NCBI GenBank assembly: GCA_037102815.1
Contig: BTPP01000003.1
Location: 2,852,001 to 2,916,000, forward strand
DNA length: 64,000 nucleotides
From: Neurospora intermedia
Taxonomy: Eukaryota; Ascomycota; Sordariomycetes; Sordariales; Sordariaceae
Reading direction: 5' to 3'
Part shown: positions 32,716-44,448 of the stretch, piece after piece
How the letters are laid out: each line of letters begins with the position of its first letter
How positions within the stretch are numbered: the first letter of the stretch is position 1
Made by a program: the position numbers and the translations under genes
The notes under the pieces: model-generated
Databases searched by the model: none
Seen by the model: only the letters and a program-made list of their open reading frames with translations
Told to the model about the DNA's origin: nothing

Positions 32716-35700
32716 ATGGCCAGCTCAGACTACGGCGGCGGCCCCGTGGGCGACCGCGAATACACCCATGGACATCCCCAGGGGCACCCACAAGGTGAAG
32801 TTGCGCATCGGAGAGAGGACGAGCATCTTGATATCACGCCAACGATATCACAAAACGGCGCCCCTACGAATGCCCACTTGACTCGCATTCCAGGATCGCC
32901 TGCGCTGAGCGCCGCCGATGCTACAGATCTCGAATCAAGACGCAGTGGAGAGAAGAACCGGTCGAAGCCAAAGGGGTCGAGGACAGCTAGCGGACAAGTG
33001 CGAGTGTGCAAGAAATGTGGTGAACCTTTGACGGGCCAATTTGTTCGCGCACTCGATGGGACCTTTCATTTGGATTGCTTCAAGTGTCGCGTGAGTCCCT
33101 GTTTCAGCCGCCCGTTGTGGACTTTGTGTGGCTAACCAGCTCATGTGCAGGACTGCGGTCAAATTGTGGCTTCCAAGTTCTTCCCAGCCGACGACAACAA
33201 CGGCGAGGGTCAGTATCCGCTCTGCGAGACGGATTACTTTCGCAGGTTAGGCCTGCTGTGTTACCAGTGTGGCGGTGCTCTTCGGGGCTCTTACATCACG
33301 GCCCTCGATCGCAAATACCACGTCGACCACTTTACCTGCTCGCTTTGCCCGACTGTCTTTGGCGCTCAGGATAGCTACTACGAGCATGATGGACATGTTT
33401 ACTGCCATTACCACTATTCGACACAGTACGCCCAACGTTGCAGTGGCTGCCAGACTGCCATCCTCAAGCAGTTTGTCGAGATATTCCGAAACGGTCAAAA
33501 TCAACACTGGCATCCGGAATGCTACATGATTCACAAGTTCTGGAACGTCAGGTTAAATCCCCCACAGAAAGCTCTCGGGCCGGTGCCAGATGACCCTGCT
33601 GGCCGTGAACTAGTTCGGGACGAAGAGGAGCGCATGGAGGAGAAGGTCTACCGTATTTGGAGTGTGCTTTCGACTTTCGAAGAGTCGTCGGCGGCTTGCA
33701 TATCGGATATGCTTCTCCACGTAAGCAACGGAGCATATGTCGACGGTGTCATGGTAGCTAAGAAGTTCATATGGCACGTTGATATACTGTTCCACTCAGC
33801 GGATAGGCTTGACGCTACCATGGAACGGCTAGATATGACAGGTGAGAAATTCCCCCAGGATGCTTGAGCGCATCCCCGAAAAGCTAATGATGATGGTGGC
33901 TAATGAATTATAGGCCTCATGTATGGAAGAGAAGCCAAGCTTCTGTGCAAGAAGATCGTGGCATTCTTCTCGCTACTTTCTAAAACACAGGATAAGGGTG
34001 CCCGTAAGCTCGGTGTTACCCAAGAACTGTTAACACTCGTTACTGGTTTAGCCCATTACCTGAAGCTCCTTATTCGAATCTGCCTACAAGGAGCATTGCG
34101 GATCGAGAAGGAGCGCGACACCGCCGATGGTCTCGATGGGTTTTTGGATGAGCTCAATGACCTTGAGGCGCTCAAGACCGAAGATAACTCGACGACGACG
34201 CTGCAGCTAACGTCCGGCATGGCTCGCCTCTCGGCCTCGGACTCGGACTCGTGTACCCTCTGCAAAAAGCCCATCGAGGACGAGTGTGCAAAGAGCGGCG
34301 ACAAGAGGTGGCATATCACGTGTGTCAACTGCTCACGTTGCCAGAAAGAACTCGGCCGGAGTCTACAAGATGCCCGACTCAACCTGTACGATTCCAAGAT
34401 TTTCTGCAACAACTGCGAAACGTACAGCTCGGACAAGGCTCCGCCCTTTGAACGCGTGTCCAAGCTGCAGCAGTATATGTTCCTGCTGCAGGTGGCATTG
34501 GCGAGGTTATTGGAGATCCTACGCATGCACGGTGCGCTTCCGTCCGCCGCTGAAGCAAGGGGTCACAATGGGATTGATGCAGGCGATGGCCGTCCGTCAA
34601 TGGATGGTAGACAGAGAGGTTTCCCCGGGGGCGATCAGTCACTACATCATCGAGAATCGTCCTATGAGAGCGCTCTTAATGATGTCAAGAGGCTGAAGAG
34701 CACTCGCTTGGATAAGCACCTCTCCTCAAGCTTTAGGAAAGCCAGGACGTCCCGAATTATGGATGGACCCGAGAGTAGCAGTGCGCAGCCCGGGTCCGGG
34801 CCTGGTTCAGGCATCGATGGTGGACCAGCTAATGGCAGGAGAATGCGAATCGAGGAGGATATGGGACCCGGAGACGACCACGATATGATGCTGCCTAATC
34901 AGGATGCCCTCACCCTTGCGGACATTCCTCGGATCGTTGCTGCTGAGCAGGCACGAGAACAACGAACAGGTCCGCCTAGTAGGCATGAGCTATTGCGTTC
35001 TCCGGCCACTGAGCCCTCATTTGGCGGTGCGTCACCAGGCAGTGGACACAAGCGAAGCTATTCCGACAGCAAGGGTGGGGACCCGCGTGCTGCTGGTGAA
35101 CCATCGCCTCAGCGTGTTGGTAGGAGATACTTCTCCGAACTCTCTGCTTTGGAATATTTCATCATCCGACATCTTGCCGTCGTCACCATGGCTCCAATGG
35201 TGGAAGGTGAATTTACCCTGGTAGAACTGATCGGACTTATCGAAACTCGGAAAACGCCCAACTTCTGGAAGAATATCGGCAAAGCCTTTCAAAAAGACGG
35301 ACGAAAGAAGAAGGGTGTGTTCGGCGTACCCCTGGAAGCTATTATCGAACGGGATGGAGCTGAGTCCACAGACGGCGTGGGGCCCGGGACGCTTAGGATC
35401 CCGGCAGTCATTGACGATATCCTATCTCTTATGAGGCAAATGGACCTTTCGGTTGAAGGTGTCTTCAGAAAGAACGGCAATATCAAGAAGCTGGGTGAGC
35501 TTGTTGAGAAGATCGACAAAGAAGGGAACGTGGACCTCAGCGGCAACAACGTCGTTCAGGTGGCTGCCTTGCTAAAACGATACCTCCGAGAGCTGCCCGA
35601 TCCGCTTATGACCCAGAAGCTTTACCGACTTTGGCTGGCAGCCGCGAAGATCTCGGACGAGGACAAGAAGAGGCAGTGTCTCCACCTGATATGCTGTCTG

Positions 35701-36276
35701 ATGCCCAAGTGTCACCGCGATTCGATGGAGATACTGTTCTGTTTCCTTAAGTGGGCCGGATCGTTTCACCAGGTCGACGAAGAATCAGGCTCCAAGATGG
35801 ACATCAAGAATTTGGCAACCGTCATTGCGCCAAACGTCTTGTTTGACAGAACTGCGACGTCCACGTTGGGTAGCGACCCAATGTATGCGATTGAGGCTGT
35901 CGAGGTTCTAATAGCAAATATTGAAGAGATGTGTTTGGTAAGTTTTGTCACTCTTTTCGTTCAGTCTATTGCAACATTTGACTAACACACATGTACGTTC
36001 CAGGTTCCCGATGAATTAGTACAATACATCAGCGACCCCGCCTTCCTTGACGGAGAGCTCACCACTAAGGAAATCCTCAAACGGTACTCTGAACGGAATA
36101 CTGGCGGTTTCGGCTCGCGACAGTACGCCGATGTCGTCGAGATCGTCGGCCGGCACGAGAACCCCAGCCGGCCACCGCCGCGAAGGGTTGAGTCCGACCC
36201 GACGTCATGGCAGCAGGAGACTAGCGTCCGGACGGTAACCGAGAACGCGGCGTACCTCGGCCCTGGCCCCACTAGT

Positions 36277-36307
<31 letters not shown>

Positions 36308-36747
36308 GCAACAACGGAGGAGGAATGGTAGATCGGACGGGAGGCCCCGGAGGAGCCGTGTCACCACAAAAGCGTGGAGGACCTGGTGGAGGAATGGGAC
36401 CACATCCACTCTCACAATCACATGGAGACGGTGGTGGTCCTGGTGGACCACAACAACAGCCTATCCCGTACGGTCCCGCACCTGAACACGTAGCTGCTGC
36501 TGCTCTCGGCGGCGGCGGTGGAGCAGGACCAGGTGGAGGAGGACAGGGTGGAAACGCGGTAGGAGCTGGAGGAGGGGATGGGGCCCCAGGCGGCGGCGGC
36601 GGTGACTATAATCGTAATGGGGGATCGGCGACAAGTGGGCTGCATAATCACAATGGGCAGCAGCAACAGGGAGGAGGGCCGAGGAAGGAATGGCGGAATT
36701 CCGGCTGGGGCAGGCCAAACAACGGGGTGACTACTGGCACTGCATGA
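32716..36747 (+). CDS. lrg1: LIM-domain RhoGAP, Lrg1 type
   Basis: Exons 32716-33090, 33151-33841, 33914-35937 and 36004-36747 give 1277 aa. Two tandem LIM domains (about residues 98-220; CKKCGEPLTG, then CYQCGGALRG) run into a partial third (CSGCQTAILKQF...HWHPECYMIH). A further LIM lies at about 468-525 (CTLCKKPIEDEC...CNNC). The RhoGAP domain spans about 824-1025, with an arginine finger in EGVFRKNG and the helix NNVVQVAALLKRYLRELPDP. This order is that of yeast and Neurospora Lrg1, the GAP for Rho1, which restrains cell-wall-integrity and beta-glucan signalling and is needed for hyphal tip growth. The C-terminal 200 residues are Gly/Pro/Gln-rich disorder with a Gly9 run. An in-frame upstream ATG at 32644 would add 24 residues; I prefer 32716 (GAGATGGCC). 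Confidence 0.93.
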
Positions 36748-37156
36748 GCACTGCATGAGCTCCTACCTCACTTGCCATATTGTTTGGGTTGTTTTTTGGG
36801 GAGATGGAGGAGGAGGAGGAGGAAGAGGAGGAGGAGAGGATTTTAGTAAAATCCCGCCGGCTGGCGGTGGGAAGTGGTGATTGTTCCTCTCTCTTTTTTG
36901 TCGGGCATCGTTGTTTGATATCATTGGGTCCCTCTTGGCTTCCTTTCAGAGGAGTAGGAGGAGGAGCTTTACTACTCCTCCTTTTCTTCTCCATCGAGGT
37001 TTTTACTACTATTTTATCTACTTAACTATAGGCAGAGCGACCTTTCTGTTTGGCTTCTCGGTTTTCAATTAAAAATTTCTATCCATTCTTCTCCCCGTAC
37101 GAGCCCTACCTACCTGATTCTTCTTCGGCCGATTCTTCCCCGGTGTGAAGCAATGT

Positions 37157-37235
<79 letters not shown>

Positions 37236-37767
37236 TTTCCCCCCCTTCGGTTGAATGTTTACTTGATATGAGGTGGGAACGGACAATCAAAGCATGAAAG
37301 ATATCTAAACGACCTATCTACCTGTAACAAACCATATCTGGAGCTACTCATACGCACCCTCTTTATACCATTCGGCCTGCCCCTGTTCGCTATGCTACAA
37401 TTCGCTATTATTTGGGAATAAAAGTAACAGCTAGGCTCGTTGTATTTCACGCTTTAACCGTCAGCCAAACGCAACACCGAGTACGTTTTTGCATGCGAAA
37501 TCATCATGTGTAAAAATCGATCCTGTCTGTTAGACACCTTGTCCCGTCCTTTGAACCCTGGATATTTCCACACCCTTATTGGTTTACCAACGCCACAGAA
37601 AGTTCTTGAGAGAAAGCAGAACCCATGCTAGCCATGCAAAGATGCGCAGATAACTTCAAACACCCCTGGGACTCTTCCAACGCTGCCGTCAACCGTTGTG
37701 TTAGAATTCCCTAATCACAATGTTAGCATTTGAAATATTGTTTACTTTAGTCACCAAAAATGGTATC
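36748..37767. other. Convergent spacer with microsatellites
   Basis: About 1 kb between lrg1 (+) and the UBE2Z-like gene (-). It holds GGA-rich purine sequence just after lrg1 (36803-36840) and a compound TC/AC dinucleotide repeat at 37161-37233. No gene is supported. Confidence 0.7.
37161..37233 (+). repeat. Compound (TC)21(AC)16 microsatellite
   Basis: About 21 TC units pass directly into about 16 AC units, 415 bp after the lrg1 stop. Confidence 0.92.
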
Positions 37768-39515
37768 TTACTCCATTGACTGTTGAACAGACCGGCGAAG
37801 ACGCCGATTGTACATCTTTCGGTCATCGGCTGAGCCCCAGAACAACTTGAACGCCTCGGGGTTGACTAGAGTTCGCGGATCATAAGGGGGACTCTCCTCT
37901 TCAAGAGCATCAATGATGGCTTCGAGGTGCGTCCTGACATCCTCACGGCGGTTCTGCGGCGCAAAGTAGCAGGGTGTGCCGTCCGCGGCAATACGATGAT
38001 GGAAGATCTTGGTTTCGAACCTCGCCCGAGGTTGCTCCTCGGGAAACCGTGCACTGAAACAAAGCCTGATTCTGAACAGGCCACCGTCCAGGTTCGTCAT
38101 GGGTTTACCGAAGTATGTCACTAGCCAGACGAAGGGATTGCCGTCTTCGAGTTCGATGCTGTGCGCCAGATCCCTGCGTTTGAAGTGCTCCACAACCTGC
38201 TCAAACTGCCTTTGCAGGTTGACGGCGACCGTAGTTTCCTGGGCCTTAGCTTGCAATCCTTCTGCGGCCCATCCCTCGGTCTCGGCGTCGAGGGCTGCCT
38301 TAATAACCTTGAGTCTCTTCTCCAGCTCCGTGTAATTGAATTTACCCTCCATGCCGTTGCCATGGCTTTCAAAGGGCATTCTGGCGAATGACTGGTTGTC
38401 CTTAACCTCTGACTTGCCCTTCTCGACGGCAGCCAAGTAGGAGTCGTAATACCAGAGAAATCGTCGCTTGCAAAGGTCTTTGAAAGGCTCGAATGGGACG
38501 CTAGATTCCTCGTCAAGAATATCCATGTCGCTCTCGCCTGAGCCCAGTGAAGCGATCTCCCCGCTGACACTTGTTGGCGCAAATGTGCCATCGGGGTTGA
38601 TGCCTAGGTACTCCTCCAGTCGATGGACGACAGAGATGCGGATCGTCTCGTGGCGAATCTAGGCAGATATTAGCTTACACTTCAACATGGCGCAAAAGCT
38701 CTAATCACCTTTTGTATGTAATCCTTCTGGTTCTTCTGGTCATGAGCCTCCTTTGCATCTTCAAAGCCCGGCTCATTTTCGTAGGGGTTCATGGACATTA
38801 AGCTTTGGATGGACAATAGAATGGACTCGAGGCCTTGGGCAGCAGACCACTGTTCTCCACGCTCCCCGCGCCATGTTCTGTGCCATGTTAGCCCCGAAAC
38901 CTGATCCTGCGGATTTTTGTTAGAGGGACAGTGGTTTTACCCCAATATCGATCTGATGTCGGGTTAGCATCGAAACAGTTTTAGTCGAGCCAGGTGACGC
39001 TAGACTTACAGGCAGACTTTGCCATTGGCGTAGATATTTGGGTTGAACCGGGTGCGGCCGTCGTTCGTAGTTGTGGCTTGAACCTGAGGTGAACTGCGAG
39101 GATAATTCTTATTGAAGACGAAGACAAACTATCGGACAGTCAGCAAGAATCAAATCCCTCCCAGACCATACATAATCATCAGTACCTCGAAGAAGCCGAA
39201 CTCGTAGGGTGTCTCGTGCGGTCCGATGATCATTGCCTTGACATTGCGAACATCGACATCGCGGCAGGCGACAGCAAGAGCTACCACAGCGTGATGTCAG
39301 TCATTGATGAAGTGGGCAGGAAACACGATGCACAGGCTTACACAGATCAGAGTCCTTCTGAAGGTCGCTCAGCTCCTATCGTTGACAACAGTCAACTTAG
39401 CATATGCCAGTATTGCGGCTCTTGCATAGTGGACATGACTCCTGGTGCCGGGACTGGGAATAATGCGATATGTTGACAAACGAACCTTGGTGATGCGAAA
39501 TACAGATTGGTCCAT
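37768..39515 (-). CDS. UBE2Z-like ubiquitin-conjugating enzyme with a second UBC-like domain
   Basis: Seven exons: 39515-39486, 39375-39342, 39280-39186, 39128-39010, 38952-38941, 38877-38709 and 38658-37768 (449 aa). The start is CACCATGG. The first UBC domain (1-150) reads VKAMIIGPHETPYEFGFFEF, then FNPNIYANGKVCLSILGTW with catalytic Cys92, then WSAAQGLESILLSIQSLM and NPYENEPGFED. IRHETIRISV and a long helix follow. This is the UBE2Z (USE1) pattern, which in animals is charged by UBA6. The 12-nt exon 38952-38941 supplies SILG and is needed to match the family. Residues about 325-445 form another UBC-like fold (VWLVTYFGKPMTNLDGG, FPEEQPRARFETKIFHHRI), with Cys383 in GTPCYFAP where an E2 cysteine would lie. 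Donors of introns 1, 3 and 6 (GTTCGT, GTACTG, GTGATT) are weak, so minor boundary errors are possible. Confidence 0.83.
38941..38952 (-). other. 12-nt microexon of the UBE2Z-like gene
   Basis: Bounded by a CATCAG acceptor, with a GCTAAC branch-like site 11-16 nt upstream, and a GTAAAA donor. It enters in phase 2, codes the rest of Leu93, then Ser-Ile-Leu and two bases of Gly97. Without it the flanking exons still join in frame but lose the four-residue block after the catalytic cysteine. Confidence 0.75.
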
Positions 39516-41102
39516 GGTGTCTGACTTGGAGCTCACCAAGTCTTGGTGAAAGATGGAGGGTGGAATGGACCACTCGAAATCGCGAACGTCGACCCCACGG
39601 GCAAAGTACTAGTAAACAGTAGGCAGTTTGGCGGGGACCGTGATTGGGCGACGTGAAGAAAAACACGGGCGGACAAGTCGTGCGAAGTGGTCGATGAAGG
39701 AATTACTCTGGAGATTAAATAGCCGGGTAGCTGCCGACAAGGTACAGTAGTAAGGCCAAGTCTTTGTTATGCGGATGTTTTGTTGGAGGAATGATGAGTG
39801 ATGGCTTAAGTTGTATTTTCTGTTTCCCATTCAGGTAGCAGTCGGTGGTTGAGGTGAGAAGTAGCGAGCGAGACGACAACACCAAGCTGAGTTCAGGCAA
39901 GAAGTGGAAGTGGAAGGTTGAGTGCGGGGCAGGGCAGAGTTCAAACGAAAGGAACTGAGTGAATGAATCCATGGCAAGCAAGCGATTGGTGCACTCAGTA
40001 ATGCACAACGTACTATGTAAACTTGCAAGGTAGGTAGGTACTGTAGTGTGTAATAACAACCTTTCCAGCATTGGTCAAGCTTGTATTTGCTTTTTTTTGT
40101 TTTTTTCTTCTCAAAGCAATCAATGACAGTCTATCTCTACTTCGAGGTGGCAATCAAAGAACGAAGGATGAAAGCGTATCTGAATACCTGTACGTGCCGT
40201 GTATATTATACGCTGCCGAAGGTATCCTCTTGCGTGCGTAATCAGCATCAATATCAACGAAAGCAACGGCATGGAGGGTTTCCATTCATTCTTTTATTCC
40301 ACGTACCAGTTCAGGGACTTTTTAGTGTGAAGCAGTGTCAATCAGTCACATCCCGACAACTTGGGGCACCTGGTGGTGGGCTGCTATGTACCATTTTCAA
40401 GGGTAGCCGCCCCACATTTGCAAGTGCAAGAGATGCAGGTGGGTCGCAGCAACGAAATGCCAGAAGTGGAATACCGTACGAGACTGGAGCTTACAGGACG
40501 ATGCCTTACCACACGACGGGACTCAAACATGGAAGACGGAAGCGGGCAGGGTGATTGATATACCTTTGAGCTTGCTTTCATATGTCCCAGCGTCGACGAC
40601 ATCGGAGGTCCATGATTCGAACCCCGCATCCATTATCACTACATTGTAAAATCAACATGTGTGGTAAAACGGAGATGTATGATTTTCGGGAGAATATAGA
40701 AGTAAGATGGAAAGAGCCCCCGCCTGGATCCCCGGCTGCCCGGCTCCCCGGTCCCGTCTTCGTGTCCAGTCCGCCCTGTTGTTGGACGTGGAGAAGCTCC
40801 AGGTAGCGGACCTCACGGCCCCGGGTGGGAGAGCTAGGATCTTGTAAGATCCACTTTAATTGAAGCGGCCCCACAAAAGGAAACGCGCCAGACGCGGTCT
40901 CTCTTCCTGTGATCGCGTAAAGTGCTGCTTGGAGTTCTACTTTACTATCACCAGTCAATTACGAGCTCCCCTCAACAATAGATTGTTGCGACACCTTGAT
41001 CGACGACAGCGAGACGCTCACCCAGTACCCACGTTCTCTCTTTTTTTGACATTCAGTAAAACGTACCTTTCGCAACTTTGCTGGCCAAGATCTATTCCTA
41101 TC
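39516..41102. promoter_or_regulatory. Divergent intergenic region
   Basis: About 1.6 kb between the UBE2Z-like gene (-) and rfc2 (+). Frames of up to 157 codons have no recognisable motif. A GGTAGGTAGGTAC cluster lies near 40028-40041. It presumably holds the promoters of both genes. Confidence 0.55.
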
Positions 41103-42422
41103 ATGGCAAGCTTTTTCGACATTAAGGCCAGGAAGGCGGCCGCTGCAAATGGCACTCCAAACCCGGAAAAACAGACAAAGGAAACTCCTAGGGCGCAACC
41201 ATGGGTAGAGAAATAGTATGCCATGCAAGAGTGGTCAAGTTCAATGCCGGCAGTTCAACCAGCTAACCTCTGACGACTTCCTCGACAGCCGTCCAAAGAC
41301 CCTCAGCGATGTCACAGCCCAAGATCACACCATTACCGTCCTACAAAGGACATTACAGGCTTCCAACGTTTGTCAAACCTGCTTATTTTCCCTCCATGTC
41401 TCTCTCAAGTCAAATTTGGCAGCCACTGACCTGTTTCGTCAACCGTCCAGCTCCCACACATGCTCTTCTACGGCCCTCCAGGAACGGGCAAGACCTCGAC
41501 CATCCTTGCCCTCGCCAAGGAGCTCTACGGCCCCGAACTCATCAAGTCCCGCGTCCTAGAGCTCAACGCCTCCGACGAGCGCGGTATCTCCATCGTTCGC
41601 GAAAAGGTCAAAGACTTTGCTCGCATGCAGCTTACCAATCCCTCCGCGGCTTACAAGGCGCGCTACCCATGTCCACCCTTCAAGCTCATCATCCTCGACG
41701 AGGCCGACAGCATGACGCAAGATGCTCAGAGCGCACTGCGCCGCACCATGGAGACGTACTCGAAGATCACCCGCTTCTGTCTTATATGCAACTACGTCAC
41801 TCGCATTATCGATCCGTTGGCGAGTCGTTGCAGCAAGTTTCGGTTCAAGAGCCTCGATCAGGGGAACGCCAAGAAGAGGCTGGAGGAGATTGCGCAGCTC
41901 GAGGGTGTCGGGCTAGAAGAGGGAGCTGTCGATGCGCTGATCAAGTGCAGCGAGGGCGATTTGAGAAAGGCGATTACGTATTTGCAGAGTGCGGCGAGGC
42001 TAGTTGGTGCCGTGGCAGCCACAGCTAAAGACGGGGAGCAAAAAGAAACCGAAGGCGACGACGAGATGGAAGTGGACGCCAAATTGGTCACGGTCAAGGT
42101 CGTGGAGGATATCGCTGGTGTCATCCCGAACGCTACCATCCAGAGGTTACTCGAGGCGATGCGGCCCCGCGCTGGGGTGGATACGTACCCTGCGGTTGCC
42201 AAGGTGGTCGAGGAGATGGTGGCAGATGGTTGGAGCGCTGGACAGACCATGACGCAGCTCTACCAGGCGGTGGTTTTCGACGAGATGATCCCGGATGTGC
42301 AGAAGAATAAGATTGTTATGGTGTTTTCGGAGGTGGATAAGAGGCTGGTGGACGGCGCAGACGAACATCTGTCCGTACTCGACCTGGCGCTACGGATATC
42401 GGGTATCATGGCTGGGAGGTAA
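41103..42422 (+). CDS. rfc2: Replication factor C subunit (yeast Rfc2 / human RFC4 type)
   Basis: Exons 41103-41215, 41289-41367 and 41451-42422 give 387 aa. The first junction rebuilds the RFC box [14 protein letters not shown]. Exon 2 gives [14 protein letters not shown], and exon 3 opens with [15 protein letters not shown] (Walker A, residues 72-79). NASDERGI, the Walker [11 protein letters not shown] and [20 protein letters not shown] with the SRC trans-acting arginine motif follow. The C-terminal collar domain carries an insertion of acidic residues (EGDDEMEVD). As part of the five-subunit AAA+ clamp loader it opens PCNA and loads it on primer ends. The [17 protein letters not shown] start and the family order point to the Rfc2 paralogue rather than Rfc3-5. 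The second donor (GTTTGT) is non-consensus, but the junction ASN-LPHM is the family sequence. Confidence 0.95.
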
Positions 42423-42690
42423 CGGCCAAAGCTCAAAGAGTCTGAAAGGGTGCGACAGAAGCAGATGGTTCAAAGATAGGCGACATATCACTGGGTTCGG
42501 AGTTTCGGTTTGGGCAACAGAAAATGGCAGGTCATTTACATCGCACTACAAGGTCATGTTTTGGTGTTTTTCTAGTCCTAGACTTCTTTCTTGACAAATG
42601 CTTGACAATGGTCTTTTATCCCTGGCACCTCGCCCACCAATTGTCTTCCGAGGTATCTTCCGTCGCAATACACGATAGTTATGGCTGCCT

Positions 42691-44448
42691 CTACCCAGAC
42701 TTCTCTAGTCCTGCATCCACATCCACCATATTCCACATGCTCAAACTCCCTCCCTCACGGTGGCCAGTTGTCTCCATCCCCTTTCTGCCTCCCTCATCGT
42801 ATCTCGTCCCAAGTCCCGATCCACCAGTTGAATTTGTGATTTTCAGCGATTTCTGCCCCTCGACAAGCCATATATCAGATTCCTCGCCCACCACCTCATC
42901 ATCATCATCATCATTACCCTCCTCCTCTCCGCAAGCCGCTTTAACCGACTGCTGTCGTTGCTGCTGCTGCTGCCGCTGCAACCCACGTCCCAACAACCGA
43001 TCAGCCTCGCCTAGCATGCGAATTGCTCCCTCCAGCGCTATCTGCCCTTTCTCAATTTTCTCCACTACCACTTCAAAAGTTGCGATCTTGGCTGAGTCGG
43101 CAGCTGATACCCACGGGTTGACTAGACGCGACGACATCATGGCGTTGGGGTCATCGTCATGTTCCCTCTTCTGCACTACTACTGCCGTGGCGTGGGCGGG
43201 TATCAACTGGCTTTCTTCCACCAGGTGGTCCAGCACCTGGGCGTTTTCCCTCAGCTGCTTGGTGAGGAGGGTGGTTATGTGGGCTTTGTGAGCCATGAGG
43301 CCTTTATGTTCGTGAGAGAGGGTGAGGAGGCGGGTGAGAGTTGGGGTGAGGAGGTGGTCTATTATGGGAGCGGGTGTAGGCGCCTCTGCTGCTGCCGCTG
43401 CCGCTGCTGCTGCTTGTGTTGAAGATCGCTCAGGAGATGCCGCTGAAGGAGAGGAGGGAAAGGCAGTGATGGCGGGGAAATCGAGGGACGGTAGGGAGCG
43501 AAGTTGGGTGGTGACCAGCTCTAGGAGAGCTTTTCGCTTGGAGAGATACTCGGCGTATTTTTCTTTGATGCTGGTGAGTTGTTGGTTAAGGAGTTGGGTT
43601 TTGTGTGCGAGCTGTTGGTCCCGTTGGACTTGGAAGTCATCTTGTCCAGCCATTTCTCCTCCTCCGTCTCTTTCCTCTCCGGATGCTTTCCCTAGCTCGG
43701 TCTCGACCCAGTTGATCAGCTCAGTACGAGTGGCATTCAATGCTTGAAGCTTTGCTTTTGGGTTGATTTCCTCCGGCTGCACGGCGAAGGGGTGGGATTT
43801 TGCGTTCTCGAGGAGGGTCTCTTCCTGTTTAAGTGATAGTTTCGTTTGGAAAGTACGGTGCTCGAGTGTCTCTACGAGGTCCCCGAGCCGGACACTGCTA
43901 GATGCGGTGATGTTCTCCGACGTTTCCTCGAGCGCTAGAGAGTTGATAATCTCGGTAGGAACCTCAGGTAGCGGTCTGCAAACTCTGAAAAGTTTCTGGT
44001 GGTCTAGGAAATCCGGTGATGCTGCCGGCTTCTGCCTCAAGAGGTCAAGGTTTTTCTTGACTACTAACAGTTTCTCTTGCTTCTTTTGTATTTTGAGGTT
44101 GGCAAGATGGTTGAGAAGGTAGTTAGACTGAATTTCTGTTGGTTCAGGGATTGAAACCTCATGATGACTGCGCTTTTGTGAGAGTGTGTGGTATTCTTTG
44201 CGGGCTTTGATGTTCGCGCGCAATGCTTCGAGGAATTCCCTATACAGACCTCTAGTATCTTGTGAGTAGGGGGGCACTTCACTTGACTCGGTAAGAGACA
44301 ACGGTTCTGTTAGCGTTGCTCCGTCTTTCAAGCCCGAACTGAGGTGAAGTGTCAAGATCCGTCTGATATGGGCGGCTTCCTCGCGAGGCCTGGTGTAGGG
44401 TTGCAGAACCTTCTGAACAGCTTCCAGCGTTTCTTGGAAGGAATCCAT
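42691..44448 (-). CDS. Coiled-coil protein of unknown function
   Basis: A single open frame of 585 aa. The N-terminus MDSFQETLEAVQKVLQPY is followed by RPREEAAHIRRILTLHL, a helical pair. Long heptad-rich segments cover roughly residues 75-135 (REFLEALRANIKARKEYHTL), 180-250 and 265-315 (LAHKTQLLNQQLTSIKEKYA, EYLSKRKALLELVTTQL), interrupted by an Ala/Pro linker. A further helical block (ALEGAIRMLGEADRLLGRGL) precedes a Gln run and an acidic Asp/Glu run, then a Gly-rich tail. The pattern resembles structural subunits of microtubule or kinetochore complexes, but no family signature is certain. It ends 268 bp from rfc2, tail to tail. Confidence 0.72.
   Translation of the reverse strand: MDSFQETLEAVQKVLQPYTRPREEAAHIRRILTLHLSSGLKDGATLTEPLSLTESSEVPPYSQDTRGLYREFLEALRANIKARKEYHTLSQKRSHHEVSIPEPTEIQSNYLLNHLANLKIQKKQEKLLVVKKNLDLLRQKPAASPDFLDHQKLFRVCRPLPEVPTEIINSLALEETSENITASSSVRLGDLVETLEHRTFQTKLSLKQEETLLENAKSHPFAVQPEEINPKAKLQALNATRTELINWVETELGKASGEERDGGGEMAGQDDFQVQRDQQLAHKTQLLNQQLTSIKEKYAEYLSKRKALLELVTTQLRSLPSLDFPAITAFPSSPSAASPERSSTQAAAAAAAAAEAPTPAPIIDHLLTPTLTRLLTLSHEHKGLMAHKAHITTLLTKQLRENAQVLDHLVEESQLIPAHATAVVVQKREHDDDPNAMMSSRLVNPWVSAADSAKIATFEVVVEKIEKGQIALEGAIRMLGEADRLLGRGLQRQQQQQRQQSVKAACGEEEGNDDDDDEVVGEESDIWLVEGQKSLKITNSTGGSGLGTRYDEGGRKGMETTGHREGGSLSMWNMVDVDAGLEKSG

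Noticed and set aside
40600-40645. GGTTCGAATC box on the minus strand, like a tRNA B box
   Set aside because: The flanking bases do not form a T stem, and no A box or acceptor stem is found at the right distance.
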